Source: Lepisosteus oculatus (taxonomy: Eukaryota; Chordata; Actinopteri; Semionotiformes; Lepisosteidae). From it: a DNA stretch of 64,000 bases. Under the pieces are notes generated by a model that was given only the letters and a program-made list of their open reading frames with translations, made no database searches and was not told the origin of the DNA. The stretch is taken from assembly GCF_040954835.1 (NCBI RefSeq), contig NC_090698.1, positions 50,168,284 to 50,232,283 on the forward strand, in the 5' to 3' direction. The position numbers and the translations under genes were made by a program. Each line of letters starts with the position of its first letter. Within the stretch, counting starts at the first letter, position 1. Below, one piece after another: positions 20,737-33,440 of this stretch.

Positions 20737-22695
20737 TCATCTTCATAGTGAAGAAAATAAAGGCCAAATACCTATTGTCTAGCTTCCTGGAGCTTAGAAT
20801 CACTGATTATATATACATTTTGATAACAGATGATAAACCTGCTTTGTATTCAGCCCAATTATTTCAAGTCACCATAAATATTGGGGCACATTCATTTTAA
20901 ATACATTTGCACTTCATAAAGTTTGAAAACCATTGAATCTTTGAGATGCTTTGCTGTACCTGTGAATTCTTGCTTTTTTTTTGCATGGCCACATTTTTCT
21001 TCAGCATGTAAAATGCATGCAATGTTGGCTTTAAATCTGTAGATTTACTTGGCTAGTCTCAGATTTTCTGCTTTTTTGTCTTTGATTACATTTGGGCTGT
21101 TTGGGATCATTGTCATGTTGCATGGTGAAAAACTGCCTAATAAGTTTTTTTCCGTTTAAGCAAAATTTTGTTATTAATGAATTAATGCTGCTGCCATAAT
21201 ACATTATATCAACAGTTAGACGAGTTCCTAAATTAGAATCTAAATTAAAATAATTATTTAAATTTCTAAAATTTAGCTGTGAAGAACTTACCTGTCAGTA
21301 TTTATCAAGTCATAGAAACTGGTGCTGCATTATATCTGTTATATCTGATAATGGAGGTAAATAGAATATGTAATTAGTATGTCTTAGTCATGCTGCTGCT
21401 TTCCTATGCAGCAATTGAATCCATTCAGTGTAAAAAAACTGGAGATTTTTTTGGGTAATCTGTAAATCGGTTAGAATTTTGGTTAAATTTTGATAGTTAA
21501 ATGTCAAAGTTCATATAAGGCAGCAGTACTTCTCTCACTAGGAGATTTCATTTGGATAAAGGCACTGTGGTGTTAGGGTAGAAACGCATTGTGTTTACTT
21601 GTTAAAATTGATATAGTCAATTAGTCATGAATCGAGTTCCTTGTTCGTAGTAGGTCCTTGTCTCACAAGTTTAATGGACCAAACAATATGGCAATATGCA
21701 ACTGCTGTGTCAAGTGGATGAATGGATGTCTTTTTGAAAGGATGATATATTAATTATTTCTTATCTAAAAACATTGGAACTATGAAGGAAAACATGACTA
21801 TCCAAACTATGACTGTTGTATCCGAGAATTAGTCAGATTGATTTTTACATATTTGCAGAATGTAAATCTGTTTTTTTGTCTACACATTTTTTAATTAGGT
21901 AAATTATTTCTGTCATTTTATTTCTAGAGCTAAACGAGGGTCTTTTTGTGCTTCTTGAATATATTATTTGCTTAGTAGAAGCTCTTAAGCTCCGGGGTGA
22001 CTTACAAAACATATAGGTTAAGTAAATACAAAAATAGAAGAAAATATAATACAGTACAAAAAAGTAAAAAAAAGTTTTAATTTACTTTTTCCACATTAAC
22101 AATTGGCTTAATAATTATTGCTTAAATTAGTTCTAAGAACTGCTTCCTCTACTGCTGTCTACTGTTTATGCATGCCACTAAAGATTAAATCTGCTCCCAT
22201 AGATAATGTAGCTACTTTTCAAAGTTTTGTATTTTCTTCTGTTTTTTTAATTAAAACTGGACTTAAGCATGTATTCAGTTTGTCTGTTATGTACTTGGTG
22301 GAAGAAAAACTAACTTTTAAAGCAATTTAAAGTGTTCAAGATTACAGATGACCTGTTTCCCCCATTCGGAAGGCTCTTTTGTTAGTTAAAAATCCAAACA
22401 GAGAAAATTACTGATGGACAGCATACCTGAGGAGGATGTAAAATTTGCTAGTACTTTATATAACAAGTCATAACGAATTCAAAATTGACAAAGAGGATAG
22501 ATAAGGGAAACAAAGCCGAAAGACACTTGTTTTAGTGACTCCCATTCTTAACAAAAACAAATCCTGGGAGTTTCTCTGCAATTGAAAGGATGCATGAAAC
22601 AACCTGATCCCCTTCCTGTGTTGTGTTTTGAATTAGGAAAAGGCCAAGGCGGTTTGGCTGTTCTTTCAATATTAGCGCCCTTTTGTGTTTTTTAG
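20737..22695 (+). other. HINT1: HINT1 intron 2 sequence, nothing recognised
   Basis: AT-rich intron from the hAT element to the first alternative last exon. I found no exon or repeat family here. The polypyrimidine tract and TTTTTTAG acceptor are at its right end. Confidence 0.5.
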
Positions 22696-22860
<165 letters not shown>

Positions 22861-22998
22861 CATCAGTAACGAGACTGACCTGTGTTTGTGTACCACACAA
22901 ACAGCAGCCATGTCTGACATCGGAATCGCTTCTGTTAAGAGCATTAATATCTGATGCCTCAGTGCTACTTCTTCAGTCTGTTTACTGATAACCTGTCA

Positions 22999-23004
22999 AA
23001 TAAA
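22999..23004 (+). terminator. HINT1: Polyadenylation signal for exon 3a
   Basis: AATAAA lies 139 bp after the exon 3a stop codon, with TG/TT-rich sequence (CTATGTGTATTTGTC) 17-30 bases downstream, as expected for a cleavage site. Confidence 0.75.
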
Positions 23005-25960
23005 AGTTCCTAAGCTCTGGCTATGTGTATTTGTCTTGAGAAGCAACCTGTTCTTTCATAAAGAGAGGTGTGTGTGTGTGATATTACTCATAAGTCCACA
23101 TGGTTGGTACTGTAATTACAATTTCTGAAAACAACTGAATGAGACTTGGAAATGACTTATAGGGGAACAGTATTCATTGTAAGCGGGTATTATAAGCATG
23201 TTTTGGAAGTGTTCTCATCCTAGTGTAAAACTTTGTGCAAATGGCCTAGCTGTAATACAGTATATTATGGTTTCAGGGCTGTTTTAAATAAGGTTCTTCG
23301 ATGATTAGCATTTAACCTAGTTCTTTGTAGTGGTGTGAGTCAATTAAATTTCATTTTTAGTTTAACTTGTATCTTAGAAAAGGTGGCCATCAGTCTAATA
23401 TGTGCAGTCGCTCAGTAGATTTGGGCTGCCAGCAGGGGCTGCTGTTTACTAAAGCATGAATCCCCATTTACAGAAATTGCAGTGTATGATCTTAAATACT
23501 GATGTCTCTGAACATAGAAAAACTAGTGTTACCTGCGATCATACAACCTTTGCAGTTTAATTATTTTAGGAGCAAAACATGCATTTCTATCTCTGAGTTG
23601 GCAACTGTAATGGAATCTATTTCCCCCCCCCCCCACAAAGTTTTGTGGTGGTTTTGTTGGGACCCCCAGATTCATCTTCTCTGTTAACAAAGGTCTTGAA
23701 ACCTTTAGATTGCTAAATATTTCCATACAGACATCTATTCAAACCATAATTGTTAATCTATTCAAAACATAATTGTTTTATTGATAGTTATATGAGAGAA
23801 GGAAAATTAAGAGTGCAAATTCACAAATAGTTTCTGAATATTCAATTGTTTAAGAAGTCTAGTTATATAAGTGGATGTTTTTTTTTGTGCTACACGAGCC
23901 TGGATTGTGTGTTTGAAAGGAAAATATTTGATGTATGAGAGAAAGGTAGCAAATGACTAGATGTTATCCTAGGGGAAGTGTATTAGAGTGTTGGTATTTG
24001 TAAAACCTTTAAGATCTTTATCCCTGTTCTAGAACTTCAAAATGGAAAATGTGTTTGAGTTGACTGAGGCTGTTCTCGTGGAGAGTATATATTTTTTTCT
24101 CATTTTATATGACTCTGGAGTTTTATACACAGCTTTGAGTTAACACTAAAGTAGAACTGAGCCTGGAGAGTTTAGGGGGAAAAGCAATTTAATGTGTTGT
24201 GAATATTTGAAACAAACTGGACAAAATAGATACATAAGATAAAGTATACATGTTAATGTGGATACATGATGATGTTTTGACTGACACTCTTAATTGTGTT
24301 CAACTAGTAGAAGGCCCATAGACACAGAAGCAGTGACATTTGAAAACGTGTGAACTATATGGCTTATGGGAAGCGTATCACAAGCTTTAGCTGAATACGA
24401 CTACTTGTATTAAGAGATTGCAGCTCAATTTAATGTCTTCCAGTGATTTTAATCTGCAAAGTTCTGAAGAGGGGTCATGAAACTAGTACAGGTTCTACCA
24501 CAATAGATTGTTGTTGATGAAAACCCAAACTATCCAAAAGTAATGTAAAATTATTCCTAGAAAATTACGTTTGTCTATTAAAGATCCTGCAGATGACTGA
24601 AATACATCTTCCTTCAAGAATAGTAAGATATGCATCAGCACAAAACGGTTTCAGTAGTGTGTTGCTTCTTGGAAAAGTTGTCAGAGGAAAGGCAACAAAA
24701 AAAAAACATTTTTGCAATGAGTAATAGAAATGACACTGCAATGACCAAATCTGGAACAAAATGTTCTTTACAGATGAATCCAAGTTTGAGATGTTGGGCA
24801 GTAATCCACGGCATTTTTTTTTTCTGAGCAGTCTGGAGAGCACTGTAACACTCAATGTGCAACAGTTATGGCTAAAGCACAGGGGTGGATCATGAGAAGT
24901 GTAGGGTCTTTTCTCAGCCAAAACGGTCGAACTCCAGCTGATGCAGCCGGACTCTGATCCATCATACGATGGCGTCTCATTGGGCAGGAATCCACCTATC
25001 AAAATAAAAGTGACCTCCCCAGCTTGCAGTCAGTGCGTTGAAAACCTCTTTGGAATGTAACGAGGCTGACAGAACACTCAGAAGTTGTGTTCTTCACATG
25101 GTCCTGATCTGAACATAACAGAAGCTTTATGGGCTGACATCACTGCAATGAAAGCTGAATGGTAACCAGACAAAGCGCAGTAATGGGGGAAAAATGGCAT
25201 CCCTTGATTTGTAATATGCAAGGGAGCATGAAAACAAGATTTCAAGCTCTGTGTAAAGAGAAAGGCTCACATATCGATATTCCTAACTGTTTTAATTTCT
25301 CTGCAGATTTTCTCTAATGAGTGTTATATACATTTTTGTCATCTTTTCACAATTATTTCCAGAACTGTATATGGTGTAACTGTTTAAAAGATTTAAGGAC
25401 ATACAGCAGGCATAAATAATGCATGTACTGAAATTGAAAATAAACTTCCTTTCAGAACATAAGAATAGAAGTCATGAGATTAAGTTAATAATGTATGTAT
25501 GAGTGAATGTGGGATTTGGAGGTCTTAAGCTCTTTTCACAGAAAGTCTTGTTCTGAACTATTTCAGAGACTTCTTAAAATATTCGCACGATACTGATGTT
25601 ACTCCCTCTCTTTCACACAGAGGTTTCCTGAGGTCTTACTAATCAACAAATCTTTCCCACGGCAAACAAGATTTGTCCTTCAAAGAACCCGGTGTCGCTG
25701 TAGTCTTTTGCTTTCAATAAACTTCACATGGGGTAATGATGTAAAGATTACAGGAGTCTAAGGGCAGGTGTAAATCTAACATCGTGTTGTGAATAAGGTG
25801 GTACCTAATCTTTAAAAAAATATGTTCTGTTCAGGTAACAGCAAATTGATGGTATACAGTATGTGCTGACTCAGGTGCACCTCTCAAAACTGTTTGGCTA
25901 AAAGATCTGAGCAAAGGATTCTGTTAAGCTCATTTGGTTGAATTATTAAAGAAATTAGTT
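23005..25960 (+). other. HINT1: Interval between the two HINT1 last exons
   Basis: No copy of HINT1 exon 1 or exon 2 is visible here, which argues against a complete second gene. The interval contains a 12-C run (23623-23634) and a Tc1-like remnant (see 24620-25200). It acts as intron sequence for transcripts using exon 3b. Confidence 0.6.
24620..25200 (+). mobile_element. Decayed Tc1/mariner-like transposase remnant
   Basis: In one plus frame, 24745-24790 reads WNKMFFTDESKFEMLG, the first aspartate block of a Tc1-type DDE domain. Near 25101-25150, GPDLNITEALWADI resembles the PDLNPIEHLW block with the second aspartate. Frameshifts and stops separate them. No terminal inverted repeats were found. 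The minus-strand frames here are shadows. Confidence 0.75.
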
Positions 25961-25964
25961 CATT

Positions 25965-26309
25965 GGCAGCATGGTGGTCCACTGGTTAGCATTGCTGCCT
26001 CGGGTTCAATTCTGGACCTGGGGTGCTATCTGTGTGGAGTTTGTATGTTCTCCCCGTGTTCACATGGGTTTCCTCTGGGTGCTCTGGTTTCCTTCCACAA
26101 TCCAAAGACATACTGAACTGGTAGGTTAATTAGCTCCTGGGAAAACTGGCTCTGTTGTGAGTGTGTTTGTCTGTGTGTGCCCAGTGATGGACTGGCATCT
26201 TGTCCAGAGTTTATCCTGCATTGTGCCCATTGCTTGCCAGGATAGGCTGTGGCTGCCCCGGTACCTCGTACAGGGTAAAGCGGTTAGAAAATGGATAGAT
26301 GCATGAATG
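25965..26309 (+). mobile_element. tRNA-derived SINE-like repeat
   Basis: The head has an A-box-like GGTGGTCCACTGGTTAGC and a B-box-like GGGTTCAATTC, followed by the GTTCTCCCCGTGT...GGGTTTCC body. It ends in GCGGTTAGAAAATGGATAGA. Fragments of the same family occur at 9745-9910 and 39138-39262. It lies between the alternative HINT1 last exons. Confidence 0.75.
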
Positions 26310-26894
26310 TACAGTACATGCAAAGTAAGACAAATCATGCACCCATTTCCTTGCATTTTCTTAAAAATAGTAAGGTGGGATTTTGCTGTTCCAACCATAC
26401 CTATAATACTGCTTTAGAACAGAAATATCCATTCAGAAAAAGTTATAAAAGATATGTGCCATCTCTAGACCATCTAGTGAGGTTGTCCCGCACTGTAATA
26501 AATTTCAAAGCTTTGAACAGGAATAGGCAGTTCACACAGCACATCATGCTGTTTCCGAGCTCACACCAAACACTATAATTCAGGACTTTAGGGGACCTAT
26601 CTGAAATGAGCACATGGTTTTTGTCAGGGTAAAAGATCCTTTTAGTGCAGGAAACTAAACATTTTCAAATATATGCAGTATTTTAAAGCTTTCATAATTT
26701 AAGACTGGTGATTTAAGAGCTCTACGAACAGTAGTCTTCATTTTATTATATGCAAAAGTAGTTAATATATTAACTTTTATCGTGTATGTTTTTTTAAATA
26801 TTATTGGTCATCGCCAGGTTCCATGATTTACATAAGCTGCAGGTTTTAATATCCGTGTTCTGTTATTTCTCTAAGTTCACCTCTGTCTTTTCAG
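26310..26894 (+). other. HINT1: Intron sequence before exon 3b
   Basis: No repeat or additional exon was recognised. The right end has the polypyrimidine tract CCTCTGTCTTTTCAG that serves exon 3b. Confidence 0.5.
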
Positions 26895-27059
26895 CTTCTT
26901 GGACACCTGATGATCGTGGCAAGGAAATGTGCAGCTGAAGTGGGCCTTCAGAAGGGCTACCGGCTGGTCGTGAATGAGGGGCCCGACGGGGGGCAGACTG
27001 TGTATCACATTCACATCCACGTTATTGGAGGACGGCAGATGGGCTGGCCTCCTGGTTAA
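26895..27059 (+). CDS. HINT1: HINT1 alternative last exon 3b
   Basis: Second copy of the last exon, again exactly 165 bp, phase 0, with a strong TCTTTTCAG acceptor and TAA stop. It begins [18 protein letters not shown] and ends WPPG. The HIT triad (His110, 112, 114) and Asn99 are intact. Thr107 keeps the hydroxyl of human Ser107, and Glu100, Tyr109, Gly118 agree with human, so this is the more canonical of the two exons. Position 122 is Gly (His in human, Arg in 3a). ATTAAA at 27122-27127 and AATAAA at 27181-27186 follow. Transcripts that skip exon 3a and its poly(A) signal would use it. The minus-strand frame across it is a shadow. Confidence 0.94.
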   Translation, partial: LLGHLMIVARKCAAEVGLQKGYRLVVNEGPDGGQTVYHIHIHVIGGRQMGWPPG

Positions 27060-27121
27060 CCTGGCTGGGATGACTGCCAAAAAAAAACCTGGGCATTTGC
27101 GGAACAATATCTTTTAATGGA

Positions 27122-27186
27122 ATTAAAGCTTAATGACAACCTCGCTGCTTATTTGTGTCACTTCAGCGGAAGGAATGACAAATAAA
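27122..27186 (+). terminator. HINT1: Polyadenylation signals for exon 3b
   Basis: ATTAAA (27122-27127) and AATAAA (27181-27186) lie 63 and 122 bp after the exon 3b stop. The second has GT-rich sequence downstream and looks the more likely. Confidence 0.7.
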
Positions 27187-27189
27187 GTA

Positions 27190-28014
27190 ATTTGAGCCAG
27201 TGTTCCCTGTGCCAGGTTTGCTTTTGATGATTCTTCTGGAAAATGTCTTTTGATTTGAGTCACTTTAATCACAATACACTGATCGCAATGCGGCAAACTC
27301 TCTCATTCACAAAAGAACAATATTATCTGAGCTAAACGTTAGTCTTATACAGTACAGTACATTTAAAGGTGAATGCCAGTCACGATGTTGATTAACTCTC
27401 TGGCCATAGTAGGAAAATATATAAAACATAAGGGTGTCCAAGGGGTGATATTAATGTATTCCTGCTGTCTGGTAACAAATCACACCAGAAAGCATTTTGG
27501 CGACTTCAAAACAGATGTCCAGTGCCCATCATTTGAGCATGAAAATATTAAGCTTAGATGGGACTAACTTGCTGAGAGATCCATGTGAGATGCTGTTTTT
27601 AGCAATAATCAGTTCTATGGGTTTAGCCACTTATCATCTGGTCATGTTGTCAACACATGGGCCTCTCTTTTAAAGAGAAGGTCCTGAAAAAAATTAGACC
27701 TATAACCCTCTGAATTCTCTTGTATTGAGCTCAACAGTATGTATGAAGTGACTTATTGTTACTAGATTGCATGTTGCCCACATTGTTTCTGAATCTAGAG
27801 TTTATGATGATTAATGTTGAGTATTATATGTGTGTATCCACAAGAATAATGAAGCAGCTTATCCAGGTGCAGTTTGAACATCTGAAAAAGGATTATTCAT
27901 TATTTTTGTAGTAAGTTGCTGACTCTTGTATTTATACTGATTGCTAGATAAAATATGTCCAAAAAATCCTTAAAGGATAATTTCCAAATATAATGAAATT
28001 TTTCATTTTCCAAA
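27190..28014. other. Intergenic, no gene seen
   Basis: The stretch downstream of HINT1 has no recognised exon, RNA or repeat. Confidence 0.4.
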
Positions 28015-28450
28015 TGAAAAAGAACGTACACCCTCTTAAGATTCTATGGTTTTAAGTACAGTATTTAGACATATCTGACCTTCATCTTGTCCTCTCAAAG
28101 TCCTAAGAGTACAGTAGATTTAACCTCATGTTGACAAATAACACAAAATTGTACTTTGCCACAATTGATTAAACAATAAAATCATCCAACATTCAGAAGG
28201 CCTGTGTGAAAAGGTAAGTGCACCCTTACTACTTCCATATGTTAAGAAGGTAATTAGAATCAGGTGCTGTTAAACAAGTTATCAGACACTTTGTCTATCT
28301 GGCCAGGAGTGTTCAGGTTTGTGATAATGCTAGGTCACGCCTAGGTCAAAAGGTATGTGTGACTATCCGAGAAAGAATCACTGGTGTTCATTAGTCTAGG
28401 AAGAGTTACCAAGCCATTTGCAAACAATATCACATACAATGGCTAGTTCA
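28015..28450 (+). mobile_element. Truncated Tc1-like transposon, 5' part
   Basis: GAAAAAGAACGTACACCCTC at 28017 and GTGTGAAAAGGTAAGTGCAC at 28204 resemble the inverted-repeat region of fish Tc1 elements. The segment 28365-28450 resembles the start of a Tc1 transposase helix-turn-helix (SLGRVTKPFANNI-like). The rest of the element is missing. Confidence 0.6.
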
Positions 28451-29636
28451 AATCAGTGCTCTGTTAATACTTTCCAATACAAGGCAGTACTCAATGGAGC
28501 CTTGGTCTGGACAACTAGACTGCATGCAGGAGAATTTGCACTCCTTCAGTAGCCACTGTCTTCTTATTTATTTGTTGGATATCCACACAAGCAACAAATT
28601 TAACAACTGACAATTTGGTTTTTAGAAGTTGTGCAAAGTTACTTCAGTCCTTAATTATACCGCCGTTTGGCTATTCTTTAGGTGAAAGCTTGAAGCTTTA
28701 TCAAAAAATGGTGTGCAGTGGGAAATTAAAACACAGGGCAATAGAACATCCTGATAATCCTTGTCTGGGAGTGATTACTTCTCTTAAGCTTCTTACTGAA
28801 GGCCATTCTAAATTATTACAATCATGCAGTGTGTATGCCTCATTGCACACACAAACCTAGTGGTCACTTCTAGATTAAGTGCATGCAATTCAACTTTATT
28901 ACAACAATTGACTATATAGTTTCAGAGCTGTAACATTTTGGATAGTTGCTCTTAAAGAAAATGTCACTGCAGAGGTTCAAAAGCACATAATGTTTAAATA
29001 ATACAACGCAATGCTACATCTTTGTACAAAATGAGAGCAATTTTTCCACGTAACGTAATCTCTTTATAACATCAGAATGGTTTTTTATGTTGTCCAAACT
29101 AATAGACTATCACAAATGTGATAGAAAAAGCATAGTAGTCTTTTTTATACACTTAAAGCAATACTGAAGTATTGATTTCAAGCACAGGGCTAAGCACAGT
29201 ATGGGTGTAAAAATGATGGTTTAGAAACAGCATGATTTAATAGAAATTGATTTTATTACTCATTTTTTTAACAAATGGTCCATTTTTATGTAAATAGGGT
29301 CTGTGTGAGATCAAATGTTTGGCCTGCAAATAAGAAATTACCAACCTAGTACTTGATGACTTGCTGTTGTCCATTGGAGATACAGTAAGGAAGAAGCCTC
29401 TAGGTGAAGACAAAATGCCATCAAGTACTAAATTGTATAAATTGCCACTGCCCTGTGGGTCGATGTTTCAATTTAATCCAGACTTTATCCTTTAAAGCAA
29501 TGCAGTTAGATGTGGGGTGATTGAATTTGATTTTTTTATTTAGTGGGCACATTTTGCATTGCAAGAAAATTAGCTTCCAAATGAAAATTCCTGGACGCTG
29601 AAGTTCTAAATTAAAGAATATCATATTGGTGTTACT
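28451..29636. other. Intergenic, no gene seen
   Basis: No feature recognised. The frame at 28615-28860 may contain a further piece of the Tc1-like element but lacks diagnostic motifs. Confidence 0.35.
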
Positions 29637-29905
29637 CAAGTGTTTCAGCCAGTAAAGCTGCTGGCTGAGAGGAAGTTAAGCTCTGTGATTGTGGGTTCAG
29701 ACCTGGGTCATGTGCCAACCTGGCTGGATTCCCTGATCTTTGGGACAACAATTAATACTGAGGATAGGGGAGCCTACCAGGCCTGACAGAGACCCTGCTG
29801 CCTCCTGGAAGTCCAAGTCTCTCCTCTGTTCAGCTGTGAAAATTATGAGTATGGGGTAGTGCTATGAGTATGGGGCGTGTGTGAAGGATTGGTGGTTACA
29901 AAGTG
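29637..29905 (+). mobile_element. Possible tRNA-derived SINE
   Basis: A tRNA-like head (AAAGCTGCTGGCTGAGAGG and GTGGGTTCAGACC as A- and B-box candidates) is followed by moderately GC-rich body sequence. No second copy of it was found in the window, so the call is tentative. Confidence 0.35.
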
Positions 29906-32839
29906 GGTGTAATGGAGATGCTTTGGGACTCAGTTGGGTGTAGCAAATAGCTTTTTTTATGTCACTGTATAGCACTGGATAGTATTTAATACTGTGTAAT
30001 GGTATGTTTCCCTTTACACCTTTTAACTTGTACTTCGACTCAGATCCTAGTGTGGAATGCATACTACAATCCCTGTCCAAAACTCACATATTCCATTATT
30101 TGGTGTATGTAATAAATCATTTGAAACAGAATTACAGACAGGGTGAAAGGACAGAAACAAGTTCATTTAATTGACATGCAAAATGCAGTGTAGTGTTTAC
30201 AAAGGTTAGACAAACAGCCAAAAACCATGATCTATTATGATAATGAAAACAAGGTCAATATTGTAGGTACACACTTTATAGACTAATTGTGGTAAATTTG
30301 TTTAGTGGTGTTATTTGTTTTTATTCTGAAGAGGCCGTATTGATTTCTGGGGGATATAGACAGATCACTCCACAGAACAGAGTTGATTTTAAGATCAATA
30401 TACAGTAAGGAAGCGCAACTGAATACCTGCATATATACATAAAATTTATGTAATTAATCATTTTAAATAAAGCTTGTAAAAAGTTAATGTGACTGCTGTG
30501 ATCAGTCTCCTTGCATGTTAATGACAGAAATGTATGAATACCCCACAGAACATATCTTGTTTTGTTCATGTAGGTGGGATAAATTCAACAAGCCATTTTA
30601 TATGAAAAGAAAGAAAAACAGTTCTGATCTCTGAGAATAACAGCCATTTTTTCCTCTATTAAGAAGTCTTTGAAACGGCTGCAGGGTACAAGACATTAGC
30701 TGGAAATATAGCTATGCTATACCTCTCAGAAACACAAGAGGGCAATGGCATTCAAACATTGCCATGGGCTTCTCATGTACAAGACAATAACCATTATAAA
30801 AGGGCGGAAGAGCTGATGTGGGTGTATTAAATCAAGTGTTGGAAGTGTTGGAAATGCTTTATTCTATCATGCAATCATAACACCAATTTAGCACAGGTCA
30901 CTGTAACTATCCATTTCTTTTTTTTTACTGAGAATTACTCAATCCATATGTTCCAATTCAAACATTTCTAGTATTAATGTACTGTATGTGAAGCATTTTT
31001 TTTTCAAAAATGGATAATGTAAAGCACCTATCATACCTGATTCAAAAGACTTACTGAAGAAGATGATTCTTGCTTGTATTTTATATGTTTTTAGACATCT
31101 ATATTTCATTGTTCCAAAGTGTTATTATTGTAATGTAGTTTTGTACAATTATTATTCTACTTCAAATAATCTTTATCTTGTACATAGTAACAATGTTAAT
31201 AATAAATCTTTCCATTAATAAACATACCTGCAGCCTGTTCGAGACAGCTGTCCTCTTCAACATACGTAGATCTCTTTATTGGCCTGCACTGTCACACTCT
31301 GCCTTTGAACTACCTCTGACAGAAGCTGTCAAGATGACAGTTTGTTTGGTTTAACAGTACTGAGCACATCTAATCCTGGGTGGGCTCCATTCATAGCCAC
31401 AAAACAGACAGCTGCCTGGGGATTCAGACAAAAAGCAAATTACTGTGCTGTCTGTGGGAATGCTAAAGAAAATAAAGGTACTTACAAGCTCCATTTACTA
31501 ACCAGTATGCATTCTGAGCTTTATGCAGTTTCAATTATAGGTTCTATAATAAAGCAGATAACTTAGGGGGAAATAAAGAAATATCTCTAATGTATCCCAT
31601 CTCCCGGGTAAAAAAAATCTATTAATGTTGATTGCAACTTTTTAAGAGTACTTCTAATTGCATTCAGGGACTTGTATAATATTGTGGAAGTGCAATTAAT
31701 GCTTGTAGTATAGAAGAAAATTTGCACAGTTATGCTAATTATCTCCAGCCTTCCCAATACATATGTAGAACCTGTTACTTGTAGTTACGCTTTGCATATT
31801 TTAATAATTGAAAAACAACTTTTTTAATTGACCATGTTAGACTTGAAAAATGGTGCAAAACCAGTCAGCGAATTGAAAATTGATGCTGTTGTTCCTCTAG
31901 AAAGCAGACCTGGGCAGAAATTCACACAGTCCTTTTTTTTGTGTCTATGAACAGCAGCATCAACACCGAAACAAATGGTCCCACTTGCTTTAGCTTCAAA
32001 GTAATCGCTTAAGGAAGAGTATTCTGTCCCAGCATGGGTTCTGTGCAGTCTAACTAGTGGAAGGAATACTGATTAAGCCCTGTGCAATGAAGGGTGGAAT
32101 GAACAAGCTCAGCTCGGCATCACTTTAACCTTTCAAAGCTAAAAGTAAAAAGCTAGAACACAAACGAAAACTATCATATTCTAGCAGTTACAACTTGCAT
32201 GCTATTCGAACCCCTAATTCTAATATTTACTTTGCCCAACAAAAAGGCTTCATACATCAGTGCCTCCTAGCAGCCCCTTGCTGAGGAGACCAGGTGCAGA
32301 ACTGGCAGACTCTACAAAGTTCCAGCCTGTGATTGCCCACAGCAGTGCCACGCACTCAAAATCTGAAGGAGGACTCAAAGCAACTTTCCCAAATAAAATG
32401 ACCTGAGCAGCTGAGCTTCCTGGTACTGCATCTAGCATTTGCCTAACATCACATTCATTCATCCTTAAAGAAACAGGACACAAAGAAGTATCTTCCCCAA
32501 AATGCTGCCTTTCATAATAACGGTGCTACTTAAAAATATCACAATGTAATACTGCTGATATCATATTGCGAGGAAAATAAACTTCTACATCAACTTTTTT
32601 TTTTTTTAAAGTAGATAAAATAGTGGATGAATGGTGCTGACATATTACCTGAGGTACTCCCACATAACAATTGCCCTTTGTAATGGAGTGAAAATTCCAT
32701 GTTCCCTTTGAAGTCTGTGACAAGTTGGAGAACCTAAACTAACAGAGCAATGCTGTGAAAATGTCAGTGGAATGACTGGACAATCAGTAACTGGCTCTTT
32801 TAGACCTTGGTTTGGAAGAAAAGGTTAAAATATAATTAA
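29906..32839. other. Intergenic, no gene seen
   Basis: AT-rich sequence. Several short frames exist but none has splice context or a recognisable domain. Confidence 0.4.
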
Positions 32840-32935
32840 GGAACAAGTATAGGTTAATGGCGAGCTGGAAAATTGAAAAAAAAAACACAAGGTTTTTTCC
32901 CGTGGAGCCTTCTTCAGGAGTGTGTTTGAGACAGA
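32840..32935 (-). repeat. Single-arm copy of the foldback repeat family
   Basis: On the minus strand it reads CCTGAAGAAGGCTCCACGGG, then a T-rich run and an ATTAACCTAT-like segment. This corresponds to one arm of the repeat at 6030-6260, diverged. Confidence 0.6.
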
Positions 32936-33349
32936 AAGGTGCAGAAATTTGAAACAAAGGTGTGGGCTGGGAATACAAAAGAAAGAGCATTTGTATCCAA
33001 ACGAATGGAAACATGGGGGACAAATCCCTGCAAAAGGTTTTAAAAATAAATTAGTATATCTATAAGAGCTGATCTTGGTTTAGCATCTTGGCTTCTGATG
33101 CCTTTCTTTCTGGAATGAGAACATTGGATTTCCTGAAAGGACATGTAAAGAAAGATCAGTGTAATCATCACAGGAGAAGTAAAATCTTCTTGTTTAATTC
33201 TTACTGCTGATGTATTCCCTGAAATGCAAACTTGCTAGAGTTTTCTTTCTTCTTCATAATTAAAACATAATTATGCATATACATTCTTCAAAACTGCCCT
33301 GATGTCAACACCTACAAGCATTATGGAGAGGTACAGCATGGTTTATGCA

Positions 33350-33440
33350 TTGCAGGCCTTGTCAACAGGGGTGTCACTGGGCTCTGTGTCCGGTCCCCTC
33401 CTTTTGTTTCTGTATACCAGTTTGCTTGGACTCAGAGAAG
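33350..33440 (+). pseudogene. LINE reverse transcriptase fragment
   Basis: A plus-strand frame reads LSTGVSLGSVSGPLLFLFLY. This resembles the conserved GVPQGSVLGPLLFLLY block of non-LTR reverse transcriptases. Flanking sequence is too decayed to assign a clade. Confidence 0.55.

Noticed and set aside
22861..26894. A second complete HINT1 gene in tandem
   Set aside because: No exon 1 or exon 2 copy and no CpG-rich promoter are present between the two last exons.
26895..27059. Exon 3b as a retrocopy pseudogene
   Set aside because: It starts exactly at the exon border with an intact acceptor, has no exon 2 sequence attached, no poly(A) tract, and shows mostly silent differences.
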